The notes under the pieces were generated by a model. That model saw only the letters and a list, made by a program, of their open reading frames with translations. It was not told where the DNA came from and searched no databases. A stretch of DNA of 64,000 bases, from assembly GCA_035556195.1 (NCBI GenBank), contig DATMFK010000037.1:62001-126000 (forward strand), in the 5' to 3' direction. Below are positions 52,197 through 61,401 of this stretch, piece after piece. The position numbers and the translations under genes were made by a program. Position 1 is the first letter of the stretch; each line of letters opens with the position of its first letter. Origin of the DNA: G016756615 sp035556195. Lineage in GTDB: Bacteria > Pseudomonadota > Alphaproteobacteria > Rhizobiales > Rhizobiaceae.

Positions 52197-52552
52197 TGGG
52201 AATTCCTTTGCTCTCCTGTGGAACATCCGAGCCATCACGGGCTCGTGGGCTCCACGCAATTTTTCACGGCACCGGCACCCAGATTGTCAAAGGCAAAATC
52301 ATCCCGGGTTTCAACGTTTTGTAAGCGCGTCTTGGGAACCCGGAAGCAGCTTTCGCATCGGCAGGGCGTCGATTTCGATCGGCACAGTAGAAACCGTAAG
52401 CGCCGCTTTCAAGGTCGGAATTTGCGCCACGCCTGCACAATCTGGTGCAGGATTCGAGAGTTCCACCGAAATCCCGGACGCAAGCACGGCGCATTTGCTG
52501 TCACATTGCAGTCATTGTAGCTTTCAAAGGGACAAATCAGAAGGACGCGTCG
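52197..52552. other. Divergent promoter region of cysK and the SDR gene
   Basis: About 355 bases, no gene. It includes a small hairpin CTGCAC-AATCTG-GTGCAG (52433-52450). No riboswitch or box of a known regulator was recognised. Confidence 0.5.
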
Positions 52553-53371
52553 ATGGCTCTTTATCGGGCGGATCCAACGGACGGCGTTGCCTGGATAACG
52601 GGTGCCAGCAGCGGCATCGGCCGTTCCCTTGCCTTGGATCTGGCACGGGAAGGCTACACGGTCGCGGCAACCGCACGCACCCGGGAAAAGCTCGCCGCGC
52701 TTGCAGCCGAAGCCGCCGACCTCCCGGGCCGTGTGATCCCCTTTCCCGCCGATGTCACCGATGAGAAGGCGATGGCGGCCATCGTCGACGCCATCGAGAA
52801 ACAGGCCGGCCCGATCGCCCTCGCCGTCTTGAATGCCGGCGGCTATTTCCGGACCCGTGGCGAAAGGCTCGAGACGCACAACTTCCTCAAGACCTACCAG
52901 ACCAATCTTCTCGGTGTCCTGCACGGCCTTATTCCGGCAGTGGACCGCATGCGAGAGCGTGGCCGTGGTCATGTGGCCATCGTCGCGTCCGTCTCGGGCT
53001 ATTTCGGCTGGCCCTCGACCGCCGCTTACGGCTCGTCGAAGGCAGCACTCACAAACTTGGCCGAGTCGCTAAAATACGACTTCGACAGGCTGAACATTCG
53101 CATTCAGGTGATCAACCCCGGCTTCATCGATACGTCGATGACAGAGAGCATCACGATGCGCCTGCCCGCTCTCATGCCGGTCGACAAGGCGTCGCGACGA
53201 ATCGTTGCCGGCTTGAAGCACGGTGGGTTCGAGACCACCTTCCCGCGTCGCTTCACATGGTTTCTCAAAATGTTGCGCCTTGTTCCTCAACCGATTCGTC
53301 ATTGGTTGGTTGCCAAGGCGACACGTTGGGAGAAGCAGCCAATGCTCAGTCGGAAGTCGCGGCGGAACTGA
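52553..53371 (+). CDS. Short-chain dehydrogenase/reductase
   Basis: 272 residues, classical SDR: cofactor loop TGASSGIGRSLALDLA, NAG in VLNAGGYF, catalytic serine in VASVSGYFGWP and YGSSKAAL with tyrosine and lysine. The arginine-rich region ATARTREK after the second strand favours NADP(H). The 50-residue basic C-terminal extension is like that of membrane-associated SDRs. ATG 52553 has AAGGA upstream. Substrate unknown. Confidence 0.9.
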   Translation: MALYRADPTDGVAWITGASSGIGRSLALDLAREGYTVAATARTREKLAALAAEAADLPGRVIPFPADVTDEKAMAAIVDAIEKQAGPIALAVLNAGGYFRTRGERLETHNFLKTYQTNLLGVLHGLIPAVDRMRERGRGHVAIVASVSGYFGWPSTAAYGSSKAALTNLAESLKYDFDRLNIRIQVINPGFIDTSMTESITMRLPALMPVDKASRRIVAGLKHGGFETTFPRRFTWFLKMLRLVPQPIRHWLVAKATRWEKQPMLSRKSRRN

Positions 53372-53397
53372 CGCGCGAACATGGTAGCTCGGAGCAT

Positions 53398-54189
53398 TCA
53401 TATCCCACCGTACCAGTCGTACCCGTCGGAATCCTCCCAATAGCCTCCCTTGCCAGCGCCGAAACCGACAAGAGAGCCAGCGACTTCGATCGTGTGGAGA
53501 TACTTGGCCATTTTGTACCCGAGCTGGCGTTCGATGCGAGCCCTGAGCGGTGCGCCGTTGCGCACTGGCAATGCCGCGCCGTTCAGGCCGTAGGCGAGGA
53601 TTGTCTGAGGATGGCGAGCATCTCGCAGATCGCAACTTTCGTAATAGGGAACGGGGGCCGACAGGCCTCCGCCAAGGCGATCAAAGCAGTGGAACACCAC
53701 AAAGCGACCATCCGGCTTGACTCTGGCCTGTTCCAGGAGAAATGCGAGCGGCACTCCCGTCCACTTGGCAATGCAGCTCCATCCTTCTACGCAATCGTGA
53801 CGCGTGACCTGCGAGCGCGCAGGCATGTTGCGCAATTCATCGAGAGACAATTGGATGGGTCTTTCGACAAGGCCGGTAATCCGAAGGCGATACCCCGCAA
53901 AATCAGCCTTCTTGAGAGCGAGAAACTCGGGAGTCTGCGGATCCGTCGAGCCGTTAGGACGCTGCCCCTGCCTTATCTCAGTCTCTCCATACTCCCGCGC
54001 CAGGGCCTCACCGATGAGCGCGCGTTGGACGCGATAGGTCAGGCTGTTGGTACCGGCGAGCACCTGACGTACCCGGCTTACGTCGCTGGCCAGCTCATCG
54101 AAACGGCCGCACCCGCCGAGCAGGAGAGAGGCGCTGGCGATGCTCCCGGTGGAAAGAAAGGCCCGGCGGGACAGGAGCGCGTTGCTCAA
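53398..54189 (-). CDS. Molybdopterin-dependent oxidoreductase (sulfite oxidase family)
   Basis: 263 residues with a twin-arginine signal (LSRRAFLSTGSIASASLLLG, then GC as lipobox-like end), so the folded protein is probably exported. The molybdenum ligand cysteine is in TRHDCVEGWSCIAKWTG, the pattern of the YedY/MsrP-related group (COG2041). The start is inferred as TTG 54189, overlapping the stop of the cytochrome gene in TTGA, with GAGGGAG at good spacing. With its cytochrome b partner it should take electrons between the quinone pool and a periplasmic substrate, which is not known. Confidence 0.87.
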   Translation of the reverse strand: MSNALLSRRAFLSTGSIASASLLLGGCGRFDELASDVSRVRQVLAGTNSLTYRVQRALIGEALAREYGETEIRQGQRPNGSTDPQTPEFLALKKADFAGYRLRITGLVERPIQLSLDELRNMPARSQVTRHDCVEGWSCIAKWTGVPLAFLLEQARVKPDGRFVVFHCFDRLGGGLSAPVPYYESCDLRDARHPQTILAYGLNGAALPVRNGAPLRARIERQLGYKMAKYLHTIEVAGSLVGFGAGKGGYWEDSDGYDWYGGI

Positions 54190-55028
54190 GGGCGATCTCC
54201 CTCGGTCGGGGGAGTGCCGGGATCGGCGCGGTACCACCCGGTGATCATGGATCGCAGTTCGTTCACAGGGCCGGCCAGGAGCACCATGACGATGTGAACG
54301 ATGAAGAAGCTGACGAGCAGCAGCATGACGAGAAAATGGACCGTGCGCGCCGTCTGACGGCCGCCGAACAGATCGAGCAGTCCCGGCCATGCCGCATCGA
54401 TGCCGGGCGACATAGTCAGGCCGCTGAGAACGATCAGCGGGAACAGGACGAAGAGCACTGCCGCGTAGGTCAGTTTCTGCAGGACGCCATAGCTGCGTCC
54501 GCGATGAAATCGTCCCCGCACATGGTCCAGGATGTCTCGCGGAAGCCTCTGGATGTCGGCGCGCGTCGGCAGGAGATCGCGGGTCAGCCGGCCGCTGACT
54601 AGAGCGCTCGCCAACCAGACGAGAAGTGTAGCGACGAGCATCCAGGCGAAGAAGAAATGGACGAGGCGGCCAGTCGCCAGATCCTGATAGGACGGCAGGG
54701 TGGCCCAGGCTGGGAACCCTCGCTGCTCGCCGTTGCTGACGCCGAGCACACCGGTCGTATCGAACACCCGATCGAAAATCGCTGTTCTGCCGCGCAGTCC
54801 CTCCGGCGTTGCCTCGGCATAGATCGCGAGCGGGGAGTTCTCATATGCAAACCCGGATTCCTGACCGACATACAGCGCCGGATGCGCGTTGAAGATCTGC
54901 AGGCCCGAAATCAGAAGGAAGAAGAGGCAGGCGGCCCAGATCCAATGTGTTGCCCGGGTCCAGATCGACTGGCGATAGACCAGCGGTCCCATGGGACAGG
55001 ACGTTCGCTTTCCAATCGGTCCGATCAT
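54186..55028 (-). CDS. Membrane cytochrome b for the molybdopterin oxidoreductase
   Basis: Inner-membrane b-type cytochrome of about 280 residues with four main helices. Candidate heme ligands: RATHWIWAACLFFLL, RLVHFFFAWML, RTVHFLVMLLL and FFIVHIVMVLL. It belongs to the cytochrome b561/formate-dehydrogenase gamma type. Start not certain: 55028 (MIGPIGKRTS) or 54992 (MGPLVYRQ) are both possible. It is translationally coupled to the oxidoreductase. A long periplasmic loop with AYENSPLAIYAEATPEG is notable. Confidence 0.85.
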   Translation of the reverse strand: MIGPIGKRTSCPMGPLVYRQSIWTRATHWIWAACLFFLLISGLQIFNAHPALYVGQESGFAYENSPLAIYAEATPEGLRGRTAIFDRVFDTTGVLGVSNGEQRGFPAWATLPSYQDLATGRLVHFFFAWMLVATLLVWLASALVSGRLTRDLLPTRADIQRLPRDILDHVRGRFHRGRSYGVLQKLTYAAVLFVLFPLIVLSGLTMSPGIDAAWPGLLDLFGGRQTARTVHFLVMLLLVSFFIVHIVMVLLAGPVNELRSMITGWYRADPGTPPTEGDRP

Positions 55029-55264
55029 GACGAGACCCGTCGTGTGCTCGATTGCGGGTTGGTAGACCAACGAAGCAAGCTACGAGGGGAATACCGGGAA
55101 GGTTTCAGTCGCCCGTTTCCGGTCGCGCATCCCTATATGTGAGATATATCAGCACCCCAGCGTCAACACCACCGCGTAGAAGATGAAAGGCGCCTAATGG
55201 CCGCCACGCTGGCACGCCGCGAAGGACGTTGGCCGAAAGGACGTCCGCAACGGATCAGAGCCGC

Positions 55265-56617
55265 CTAGCGGATGCGTCCCATAATCTTGCGGGCCACGGC
55301 TTCGTAGTCGTCGTCGAAGTGGTGGCCGCCGGGCAGTTGGAGCACTTCCGCGCCAGTTCCCTGGAGCTTCGGACAGATGCTTTCATCATCGTCCTCCCCG
55401 AAGATGCATTGGACCACTTTCGGTGGCATTTTGCTCACTTCCGGCATCGTCGGATGCGAGGGATCGCCGCCACCGCCGAACCATCCAGAAACGTCGAACT
55501 GAAACGCGGCGGTATCGCTGAGGCCGAGCAGCGAGACGGTCGTCACCTTCGCCTTCTCGTTCTCGGGAAGGCGATTATATGCGGCAGGCAGAACGTCGGC
55601 GCCGAAGGAATAGCCTATGAGCACCACGGAGCGTACCTGCCACGCGTCGGTGAAGTAGTCGATGATCCGCGAAAGGTCGGCTGCGATCGCTTCAGGTGAT
55701 TTCTCGGACCAGAAGTAACGCAGCGAGTCTATCCCCACTGTAGGCACTCCCTCCATCGCCAGAAACTCGGCGATTTCACGGTCGATGTCTCGCCAGCCTC
55801 CATCCCCCGAAAGCACGATTGCCATGGTGTCGTGAGCCGCATGGGCAGGCAGGACAGCCAACGGCAGATCGGCAAGGCCATCGCCGGCGTTGGCAGGCGC
55901 CTTGGCCAGGATGGAAGCGACCGCATCCCTGAGTGTCTTTGCCGGCTCATCGCTCGCTCGCACGCGTTCGATCGCGAACCCCTGGGCGATGAGAGATTCG
56001 ACATGCGCATTGCCGCCATCGTTGCTATGGGCGGTCTCGAAAACCTGGATCGGTGCGGGCAAGGTTCCCGGTTGCAGCCCGTAGCTCCAGCCACTGCCGT
56101 CGGCGCTCTTCGCATGAGGCGCCCCCGAGCAGAGTTCGCGCGCAAATGGCAAGCTCTCCCCGGGATCGACCGCGACAAAGCGTCGGATCGTGGCGAGCGG
56201 CGACTGCGCTGCGAGAGCAAGCGTGATCGTACCGCCGGCCCCTGCCCCGGCAACGATCGGATGAGCATAAGATGTCATGCCGATCGCGCGCTGCAGCGTT
56301 TGGCTGAATTCTTCCATGTCGGAGATAAAGTAAACGCATTCGCTGGTCCGCGCTGCAGCTTTGGCAAAGCTGCGGGGGAGATCGATGCCGACCACGACGC
56401 CTCCGGACGCCGCGATGGCTCGGGCGGTACGCCGGTCCCGCGCGCGGTAGCCAGTCCGGTCTGAAAACAGGAACACCACGCCCAGCGGCGTGTCGTCGGG
56501 GCGCACCACTTCGGCGACAGCCAATGTCTTCGTCTCGGGATAGGTCATCGGCCGGAGCATATAGACGGCGACAGCCATGGCCGCGACGGCGGACAGGGCA
56601 AGCGGCAGGATCCTCAC
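55265..56617 (-). CDS. acvB: AcvB/VirJ-type lysyl-phosphatidylglycerol hydrolase
   Basis: Periplasmic serine-esterase-type protein that in Agrobacterium and Rhizobium tropici removes lysine from lysyl-phosphatidylglycerol made by LpiA. 450 residues: N-terminal signal/anchor (LPLALSAVAAMAVAVYML), a degenerate first alpha/beta-hydrolase half, and a VirJ domain with VLSGDGGWRDID, nucleophile GYSFGADVLP and LPGGHHFDDD. GTG 56617 overlaps the lpiA stop (GTGA), so the two are coupled. Family role is known; action here is inferred from the operon. Confidence 0.92.
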   Translation of the reverse strand: MRILPLALSAVAAMAVAVYMLRPMTYPETKTLAVAEVVRPDDTPLGVVFLFSDRTGYRARDRRTARAIAASGGVVVGIDLPRSFAKAAARTSECVYFISDMEEFSQTLQRAIGMTSYAHPIVAGAGAGGTITLALAAQSPLATIRRFVAVDPGESLPFARELCSGAPHAKSADGSGWSYGLQPGTLPAPIQVFETAHSNDGGNAHVESLIAQGFAIERVRASDEPAKTLRDAVASILAKAPANAGDGLADLPLAVLPAHAAHDTMAIVLSGDGGWRDIDREIAEFLAMEGVPTVGIDSLRYFWSEKSPEAIAADLSRIIDYFTDAWQVRSVVLIGYSFGADVLPAAYNRLPENEKAKVTTVSLLGLSDTAAFQFDVSGWFGGGGDPSHPTMPEVSKMPPKVVQCIFGEDDDESICPKLQGTGAEVLQLPGGHHFDDDYEAVARKIMGRIR

Positions 56618-59217
56618 TTCGAGATCACTCCGCGAATCCCGCCGCTGATCAGCACCGTCACATCGGCAATGGCAAGCATTGGATTCAGGCCACCGGCGAC
56701 CGCCATGTAGCGCGGCGACCATATCGGGTCGAACTTGTTCTTGAATGCGCGCAGCCCGTGGAAATTGTAAAACGTCTCGCCGTGGTCATAGGCAGCGCGC
56801 CCCATCTTGTGCCAAAGCGGCGCGACGGGGTTCTCCGAAAGGCCGGCCAGCGGCGCCATACCAAGGGAGAACCAGCGGTAGCCCATTTCCTTGAAATGCA
56901 GGAGGAGTTTGCTGAACAGGACCTCCATGCTGCCGTTGGGGGCCGAAGGATGGAAGCGCATGAGATCGACTGTAGCCTCTTCGTTCGAACCGCTGGTCAT
57001 CACCGTGGCAAATGCAACAATGCGGCCGCCCTGCCTTAATACCGCGACTGGCTGGGAGGTCACATAGTCGCGATCGAAAGCGCCGAGAGAGAAGGCTTTC
57101 TCGCGCACGTCATGCTCGGCCAGCCACGCATCCGACACGTCCTGCAACTCGCCCAGGATGGCCGGTACATTTCCGGTCGGAACGATCTCGAAGACAACGC
57201 AGTCGCGCTCGAACCTGTTCAGGGCACTGCGAAGCGAGGCGCGGCGCCCGCCCTTCAGGTCGAAAGCCTCAAGCTTGACCCGCGCCTCTTCCCCGAGCTT
57301 GAACGCATAAAGCCCGGCATCCGCGTACATGGACAGGCTCTCCGCGGGAACCTGATAGAAAACGGCCCTTCCCCCATGGGCGCGTGCGAGTTCGACAAAA
57401 CGCCAGACCAGCTCGTGCCGGTTCTCCTCCGCTCCGATGGCGCCAAACAAGGCTATCCAGGACCGTCCCCTCTTTCCGTACATCAGGAACGTCCGGCGGT
57501 CCTCGGAGAAGAGCAGGCTCTTGTCGCCCATGCGCACGAGATTCGCATCGGCAACCGCCTGTTTCCCCACGATCTCGATGGCGGTGCGCAGATCCTCGTC
57601 GCTCGGGCGCTGCGGCTTGCCTGCAGGCGGGCGGATGAGCAGCGAAACCGCGACGCCGGCGGCGACAATGACGATGCCGAGCGCGGCGCGGAGGCTGCGG
57701 GGTGCAGTCGCGGAAAATTCGAACTGCCACCACAGCTCATGGGAATAATCGACCTCCTTATAGACGAAAAAGAGGATCGTCAGAGCGAGCGCAAGCACCG
57801 TTCCGACGCAAAGCCACCATCCCGCCGACAGCCGGTCGTGGACGAGCGAGGCCGGACGCGTGAAGAGTCCGCGCGTCAGAAGCAGCGCCAGAAAAAGGAT
57901 GCCGAGGAGAAGGGCTTCGCCGAGCGCGACACCCTTGACCAGGGCCAGTGGAACGGAAACGGCCGCAAGCGCGGCCGCGATCCACCAAGCGCCATCGAGC
58001 CGATGGACGAGCCCGCGGGCGGCGAGGATCATGAACAGGCCGATCACGCTGGCCAGAAAATGCGCTCCCTCCACGATCGGCAGGGGTAGCAACGCCTCAA
58101 GCCAGCCGAGGACGATGTCGGGCGCTGGCGTGACGCCGGATACGACCAGCATCGTTCCCATGACCGCGGTAAAAGCCGCCAGAACGATGGGAACGGCAGC
58201 GTGCGTGGCGCCTCTCAACGCTGCGTTTGCCGCGGTTGCTCGACGGAACTCGACGGCGGAAAGCGCGATCACCGCGAGCACCAGAGGCAACACGTAGTAG
58301 ATGACACGATAGAGCAGCAAGGCACCCACCACACCGCCAAGCGGCAGATGGCTGGCGAGCGCGCCGAGCACGAGCGCCTCGAACACGCCGACGCCTCCGG
58401 GCACGTGGCTCAATATGCCGAGCCCAACGGCGACGGAGTACACCGACAGCACGAAGGGATACGAGACCGGTCCATCCGGCAGGAGCACCCAGAACACGGC
58501 CGCCGACGCGGCGAGATCGACGATCGTCGCAAGGAGTTGCACCACGATCGCCGTGGCGCTTGGCAGAGCGAGCCTGCGATTGAAAAGCGTCAGATGCCGT
58601 GGCCCGAAGGCCGCGAAGAGGATGATGGCCACGACCAGCGCAAGCACCAGATAGGCCGCGATGCGAATGGCCACGATGGGCAGGCCAGCGCTCGCTGCAA
58701 GGCCGGCATCCGCCGTGACCATTCCAAGTCCCGCTACGAACGCCAAGCCGATGCCGAAGGCGAAGGTAACGTAGCCCACGATGCGGGCCACCTCCTCCGG
58801 CGTGACGCCGAAGGGCGTGTAGAAGCGATAACGGACAGTGCCCCCGGTCAGCGGACCGAAGCCTGCGATGTTGCCCACGGCATAGGCAGAGAAGCTGGTA
58901 AGCGCGACGATCCCAAACGGCAGTTTGCGGCCGACGAAAGCGAGCGCCTGCCGGTCGTAGACCGACAGCGCGCAGAAGCTCACCGCTGTGAAGAAAATGG
59001 CCAGCGCGAGATCCCGAAATCGTGTCGCCTTGATCGCATCCACGAGGTCCTCGTAGCTGACATCAGCCAGAATGCGGCTCAGCGCCAGCGCGGAAACGAG
59101 AATGACAGCCAGCGCGGCGAAGACAAAGAGCCTCGCACGATAGGTCTCCCAGAAGCCGCCTTCGCTCGCCCGGGGCTCGGGTTGATCGACGTCCGTTGCC
59201 GGACCACTCTCCGTCAT
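56614..59217 (-). CDS. lpiA: Lysylphosphatidylglycerol synthase/flippase
   Basis: MprF-type integral membrane enzyme, 867 residues. The first 540 are about 14 membrane helices (flippase), and the last 320 a cytoplasmic DUF2156 synthase domain that transfers lysine from Lys-tRNA to phosphatidylglycerol (FHPSAPNGSMEVLFSKLLLH; FSLGMAPLAGL; NFHGLRAFKNKFDP). The positive lipid protects against acid and cationic peptides. In rhizobia the lpiA-acvB operon is acid-induced; no specific operator could be picked out here. Confidence 0.94.
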   Translation of the reverse strand: MTESGPATDVDQPEPRASEGGFWETYRARLFVFAALAVILVSALALSRILADVSYEDLVDAIKATRFRDLALAIFFTAVSFCALSVYDRQALAFVGRKLPFGIVALTSFSAYAVGNIAGFGPLTGGTVRYRFYTPFGVTPEEVARIVGYVTFAFGIGLAFVAGLGMVTADAGLAASAGLPIVAIRIAAYLVLALVVAIILFAAFGPRHLTLFNRRLALPSATAIVVQLLATIVDLAASAAVFWVLLPDGPVSYPFVLSVYSVAVGLGILSHVPGGVGVFEALVLGALASHLPLGGVVGALLLYRVIYYVLPLVLAVIALSAVEFRRATAANAALRGATHAAVPIVLAAFTAVMGTMLVVSGVTPAPDIVLGWLEALLPLPIVEGAHFLASVIGLFMILAARGLVHRLDGAWWIAAALAAVSVPLALVKGVALGEALLLGILFLALLLTRGLFTRPASLVHDRLSAGWWLCVGTVLALALTILFFVYKEVDYSHELWWQFEFSATAPRSLRAALGIVIVAAGVAVSLLIRPPAGKPQRPSDEDLRTAIEIVGKQAVADANLVRMGDKSLLFSEDRRTFLMYGKRGRSWIALFGAIGAEENRHELVWRFVELARAHGGRAVFYQVPAESLSMYADAGLYAFKLGEEARVKLEAFDLKGGRRASLRSALNRFERDCVVFEIVPTGNVPAILGELQDVSDAWLAEHDVREKAFSLGAFDRDYVTSQPVAVLRQGGRIVAFATVMTSGSNEEATVDLMRFHPSAPNGSMEVLFSKLLLHFKEMGYRWFSLGMAPLAGLSENPVAPLWHKMGRAAYDHGETFYNFHGLRAFKNKFDPIWSPRYMAVAGGLNPMLAIADVTVLISGGIRGVISK

Positions 59218-59435
59218 GGGCGACTATTCCCATGGCGGATGCTCCGCAGCCCGGCAGCACCGGAGCCGTCTGAAAGGCGATAGCCCATATGCCTGCAAAT
59301 GGGTGAAGGCGCTGCCATATGGACATCCATCATTTGCCGATGGAGGCGTGACGCGCGACGGGGGCGAGATTGTGGCGAAAAGGGAAACAAGACTTGTTTC
59401 CGGGATCTGCATGCCGCCAGTTCCCATGCAGAGCT

Positions 59436-59447
59436 TTGAACGTTCAA
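59436..59447. repeat. 12-base palindrome in the lpiA upstream region
   Basis: TTGAACGTTCAA, a perfect palindrome about 220 bases before lpiA and 90 before the glycine-zipper gene. It is the only marked element in the 318-base divergent region (59218-59535) and could be an operator; TTGACG follows at 59449 as a possible -35 for the rightward gene. Confidence 0.45.
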
Positions 59448-59535
59448 GTTGACGAGACAATATCGCGACATGCGATCATAACTTGTGCTATCTGCGAATC
59501 CGTTGATACCCGAATATCAGTGAGGAATTTAATCC

Positions 59536-59781
59536 ATGCGGAAGATGAATGTCGCGCTGGCCGCTGTCGTTGCGCTGAGCGGCTGCACCAGTACCGAAAG
59601 AGACGTAGGCGTCGGGACCGCGGCTGGCGCGATCATCGGCGGCATTGCCGACGGCGGCAGAGGCGCGCTGATCGGCGCGGGCGCCGGCGCGCTTGGCGGA
59701 CTGCTGGTCCGCAACCTGCGCAATGGCTATTGCCAGTATCGCGACCGCCACGGACGCATCTACACGGCCCGGTGCAACTAG
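59536..59781 (+). CDS. Glycine-zipper lipoprotein
   Basis: 81 residues. A short leader ends in the lipobox LSGC (MRKMNVALAAVVALSGC), then a glycine zipper GVGTAAGAIIGGIADGG and GALIGAGAGALGGLL that should insert in the outer membrane, then a small C-terminal part with two cysteines (YCQYRDRHGRIYTARC). Such proteins resemble the SmpA/OmpA-like 17-kDa surface antigen group. AGGAA lies upstream and a hairpin terminator downstream, so it is monocistronic. Confidence 0.85.
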   Translation: MRKMNVALAAVVALSGCTSTERDVGVGTAAGAIIGGIADGGRGALIGAGAGALGGLLVRNLRNGYCQYRDRHGRIYTARCN

Positions 59782-59798
59782 CGATATCGAGTACGACC

Positions 59799-59828
59799 AC
59801 CGGAGGTTGGGATCCCGACCTCCGGTTT
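59799..59828 (+). terminator. Intrinsic terminator of the glycine-zipper gene
   Basis: ACCGGAGGT (59799-59807) pairs with ACCTCCGGT (59818-59826), with an inner GGGATCCC; TTTACTT follows. Placed 18 bases after the stop. Confidence 0.78.
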
Positions 59829-59892
59829 ACTTGTCGCTATGGAAGGGATCTGGCTTAGCGGCTTCGCCGGAAGCTTGATGGCAGGAGCGACG

Positions 59893-61293
59893 TTAGGGAC
59901 AATTGGAAACGACCTTGCCCGGATTGAGCAAATCGCGTGGATCGAGAAGCGCTTTGATGGCGCGCGCGAGTTCCTGCTTTACCGGGTCGGCATAGCGCTC
60001 ATAAGCGCCGCGCTTGTCGAGACCGACACCATGCTCGGCCGAAAATGATCCACCGCATTCGCGAAGACCAGCGTAGAGCACGTGCTCGATCGCCATGTGC
60101 CGTTCGCGTGCCACTGGGCCGTCTGTGTTTATCGAAATATGCAGGTTGCCGTCGCCGAGATGGCCGAAGACGTAGGGCGCGTAGGACGGATCGATGCCCC
60201 TCAAGCCCTGTTCGATACGCGCGACATAGGTGTCGATCTCGCCGCCTGGGACCGACACGTCGAAGGACGGCGGATTTTTGTACATGCGTTCGATCTGCTC
60301 GGTTTCCTCGCGCAGCCGCCATATAGTCCGTGCCTGCTGAATCGAGGTCGCGACCAGCCCGTCGAGGACATGCGCCTCCTCCCAGATCGCCGCCAGCCCC
60401 TCCTCCAGCGCCGCGGTCGCAGCGCCAATGCTGTCGGAACCGAGTTCGAGCAACAGCAGACAAGGAGCATCGTGCGGGACTTGGCCGGGCTCAAGACCGA
60501 GCATCCGGTTCATCGCGACGGCAAAGCGGTGCCACATGATTTCGGCCGCACGCAGGCTGGTCCCGGTTCGGCCGAGAAAATGCCGGACGATCCGCTGTGC
60601 GCTCTTAGCATCCGGCACGCCGACCAGTGCCGTGGCGCCAGCGGCCGCCACCGGATCGAGCTTGATCGCGACGCGGGTCACAATCCCAAGCGTGCCTTCT
60701 GCGCCGATGAACAAGTGCTTGAGATCGTAGCCGGCGCTGGTCTTCACGACATGGGTGAGATCGGAGAACACGCGTCCATCGGGAAGCACGGCTTCGAGAC
60801 CAAGCACGCGGTGACGCATTGTCCCGTTGCGGAAGGCCATGATGCCCCCGGCGTTGGTGGAGACCATGCCGCCAACGGTGCACGTGCCGCGTGATGCAAG
60901 GTCGATGCCGGGGTCGAGCCCTTCGGCCAGAGCGGCCTCCTGCAGGACCGCCAACGGTGTGCCGGCCTGGACCACGGCAACCCTGGCGTAGGCGTCGATC
61001 TTCTCGACCCGGTTCATGGCGCCAAGATCGCAGATGATCTGGCCCGGCTTGGTCGCCGCGCCCCCGGCAAGCCCGGTGCGGCCACCCTGCGCGACGATCT
61101 CAAGCCCGTTCGCCGCGCAGTAGCTCACCAGCGCGGCGACACCCGCCGTGTCGTTCGGGCGCACGAGGGCAGCGGCTCCGAAATTGCGAGTGTCGAAACC
61201 GGGATCGCGGCTGGACAACTCGGCATGGCCCCAGACGACCGTATCGCTGGCGATCTTGCGCAAATCGCCCAGCAGTTCGCTTTCATCCCTCAT
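59893..61293 (-). CDS. FAD-linked 2-hydroxyacid oxidase/dehydrogenase
   Basis: 466 residues of the GlcD/D-lactate dehydrogenase/D-2-hydroxyglutarate dehydrogenase family. FAD-binding PCMH domain: IVAQGGRTGLAGGA and GTCTVGGMVSTNAGGIMAFR; C-terminal catalytic domain with VFGHLGDGNLHISIN and the metal/substrate histidine in GGSFSAEHGVG. ATG 61293 (MRDESELLGDL) is the family-like start; the frame to 61395 is not supported. D-lactate, glycolate or D-2-hydroxyglutarate are the candidates; sequence alone does not choose. Confidence 0.9.
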   Translation of the reverse strand: MRDESELLGDLRKIASDTVVWGHAELSSRDPGFDTRNFGAAALVRPNDTAGVAALVSYCAANGLEIVAQGGRTGLAGGAATKPGQIICDLGAMNRVEKIDAYARVAVVQAGTPLAVLQEAALAEGLDPGIDLASRGTCTVGGMVSTNAGGIMAFRNGTMRHRVLGLEAVLPDGRVFSDLTHVVKTSAGYDLKHLFIGAEGTLGIVTRVAIKLDPVAAAGATALVGVPDAKSAQRIVRHFLGRTGTSLRAAEIMWHRFAVAMNRMLGLEPGQVPHDAPCLLLLELGSDSIGAATAALEEGLAAIWEEAHVLDGLVATSIQQARTIWRLREETEQIERMYKNPPSFDVSVPGGEIDTYVARIEQGLRGIDPSYAPYVFGHLGDGNLHISINTDGPVARERHMAIEHVLYAGLRECGGSFSAEHGVGLDKRGAYERYADPVKQELARAIKALLDPRDLLNPGKVVSNCP

Positions 61294-61401
61294 GCCATCC
61301 GCTCCATGGCTGTGACAGCCACCAGCTCGGCCACCGGCTCCCATCTTGGTTCGAAGGAGCGGCAGCCGATCCGGCCGCCGCTCCGTCCAATGCATGGGAA
61401 A

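Noticed and set aside
59839..60048. Plus-strand 69-codon frame after the glycine-zipper gene
   Set aside because: Runs antisense into the FAD oxidase gene and begins after a terminator without a promoter.
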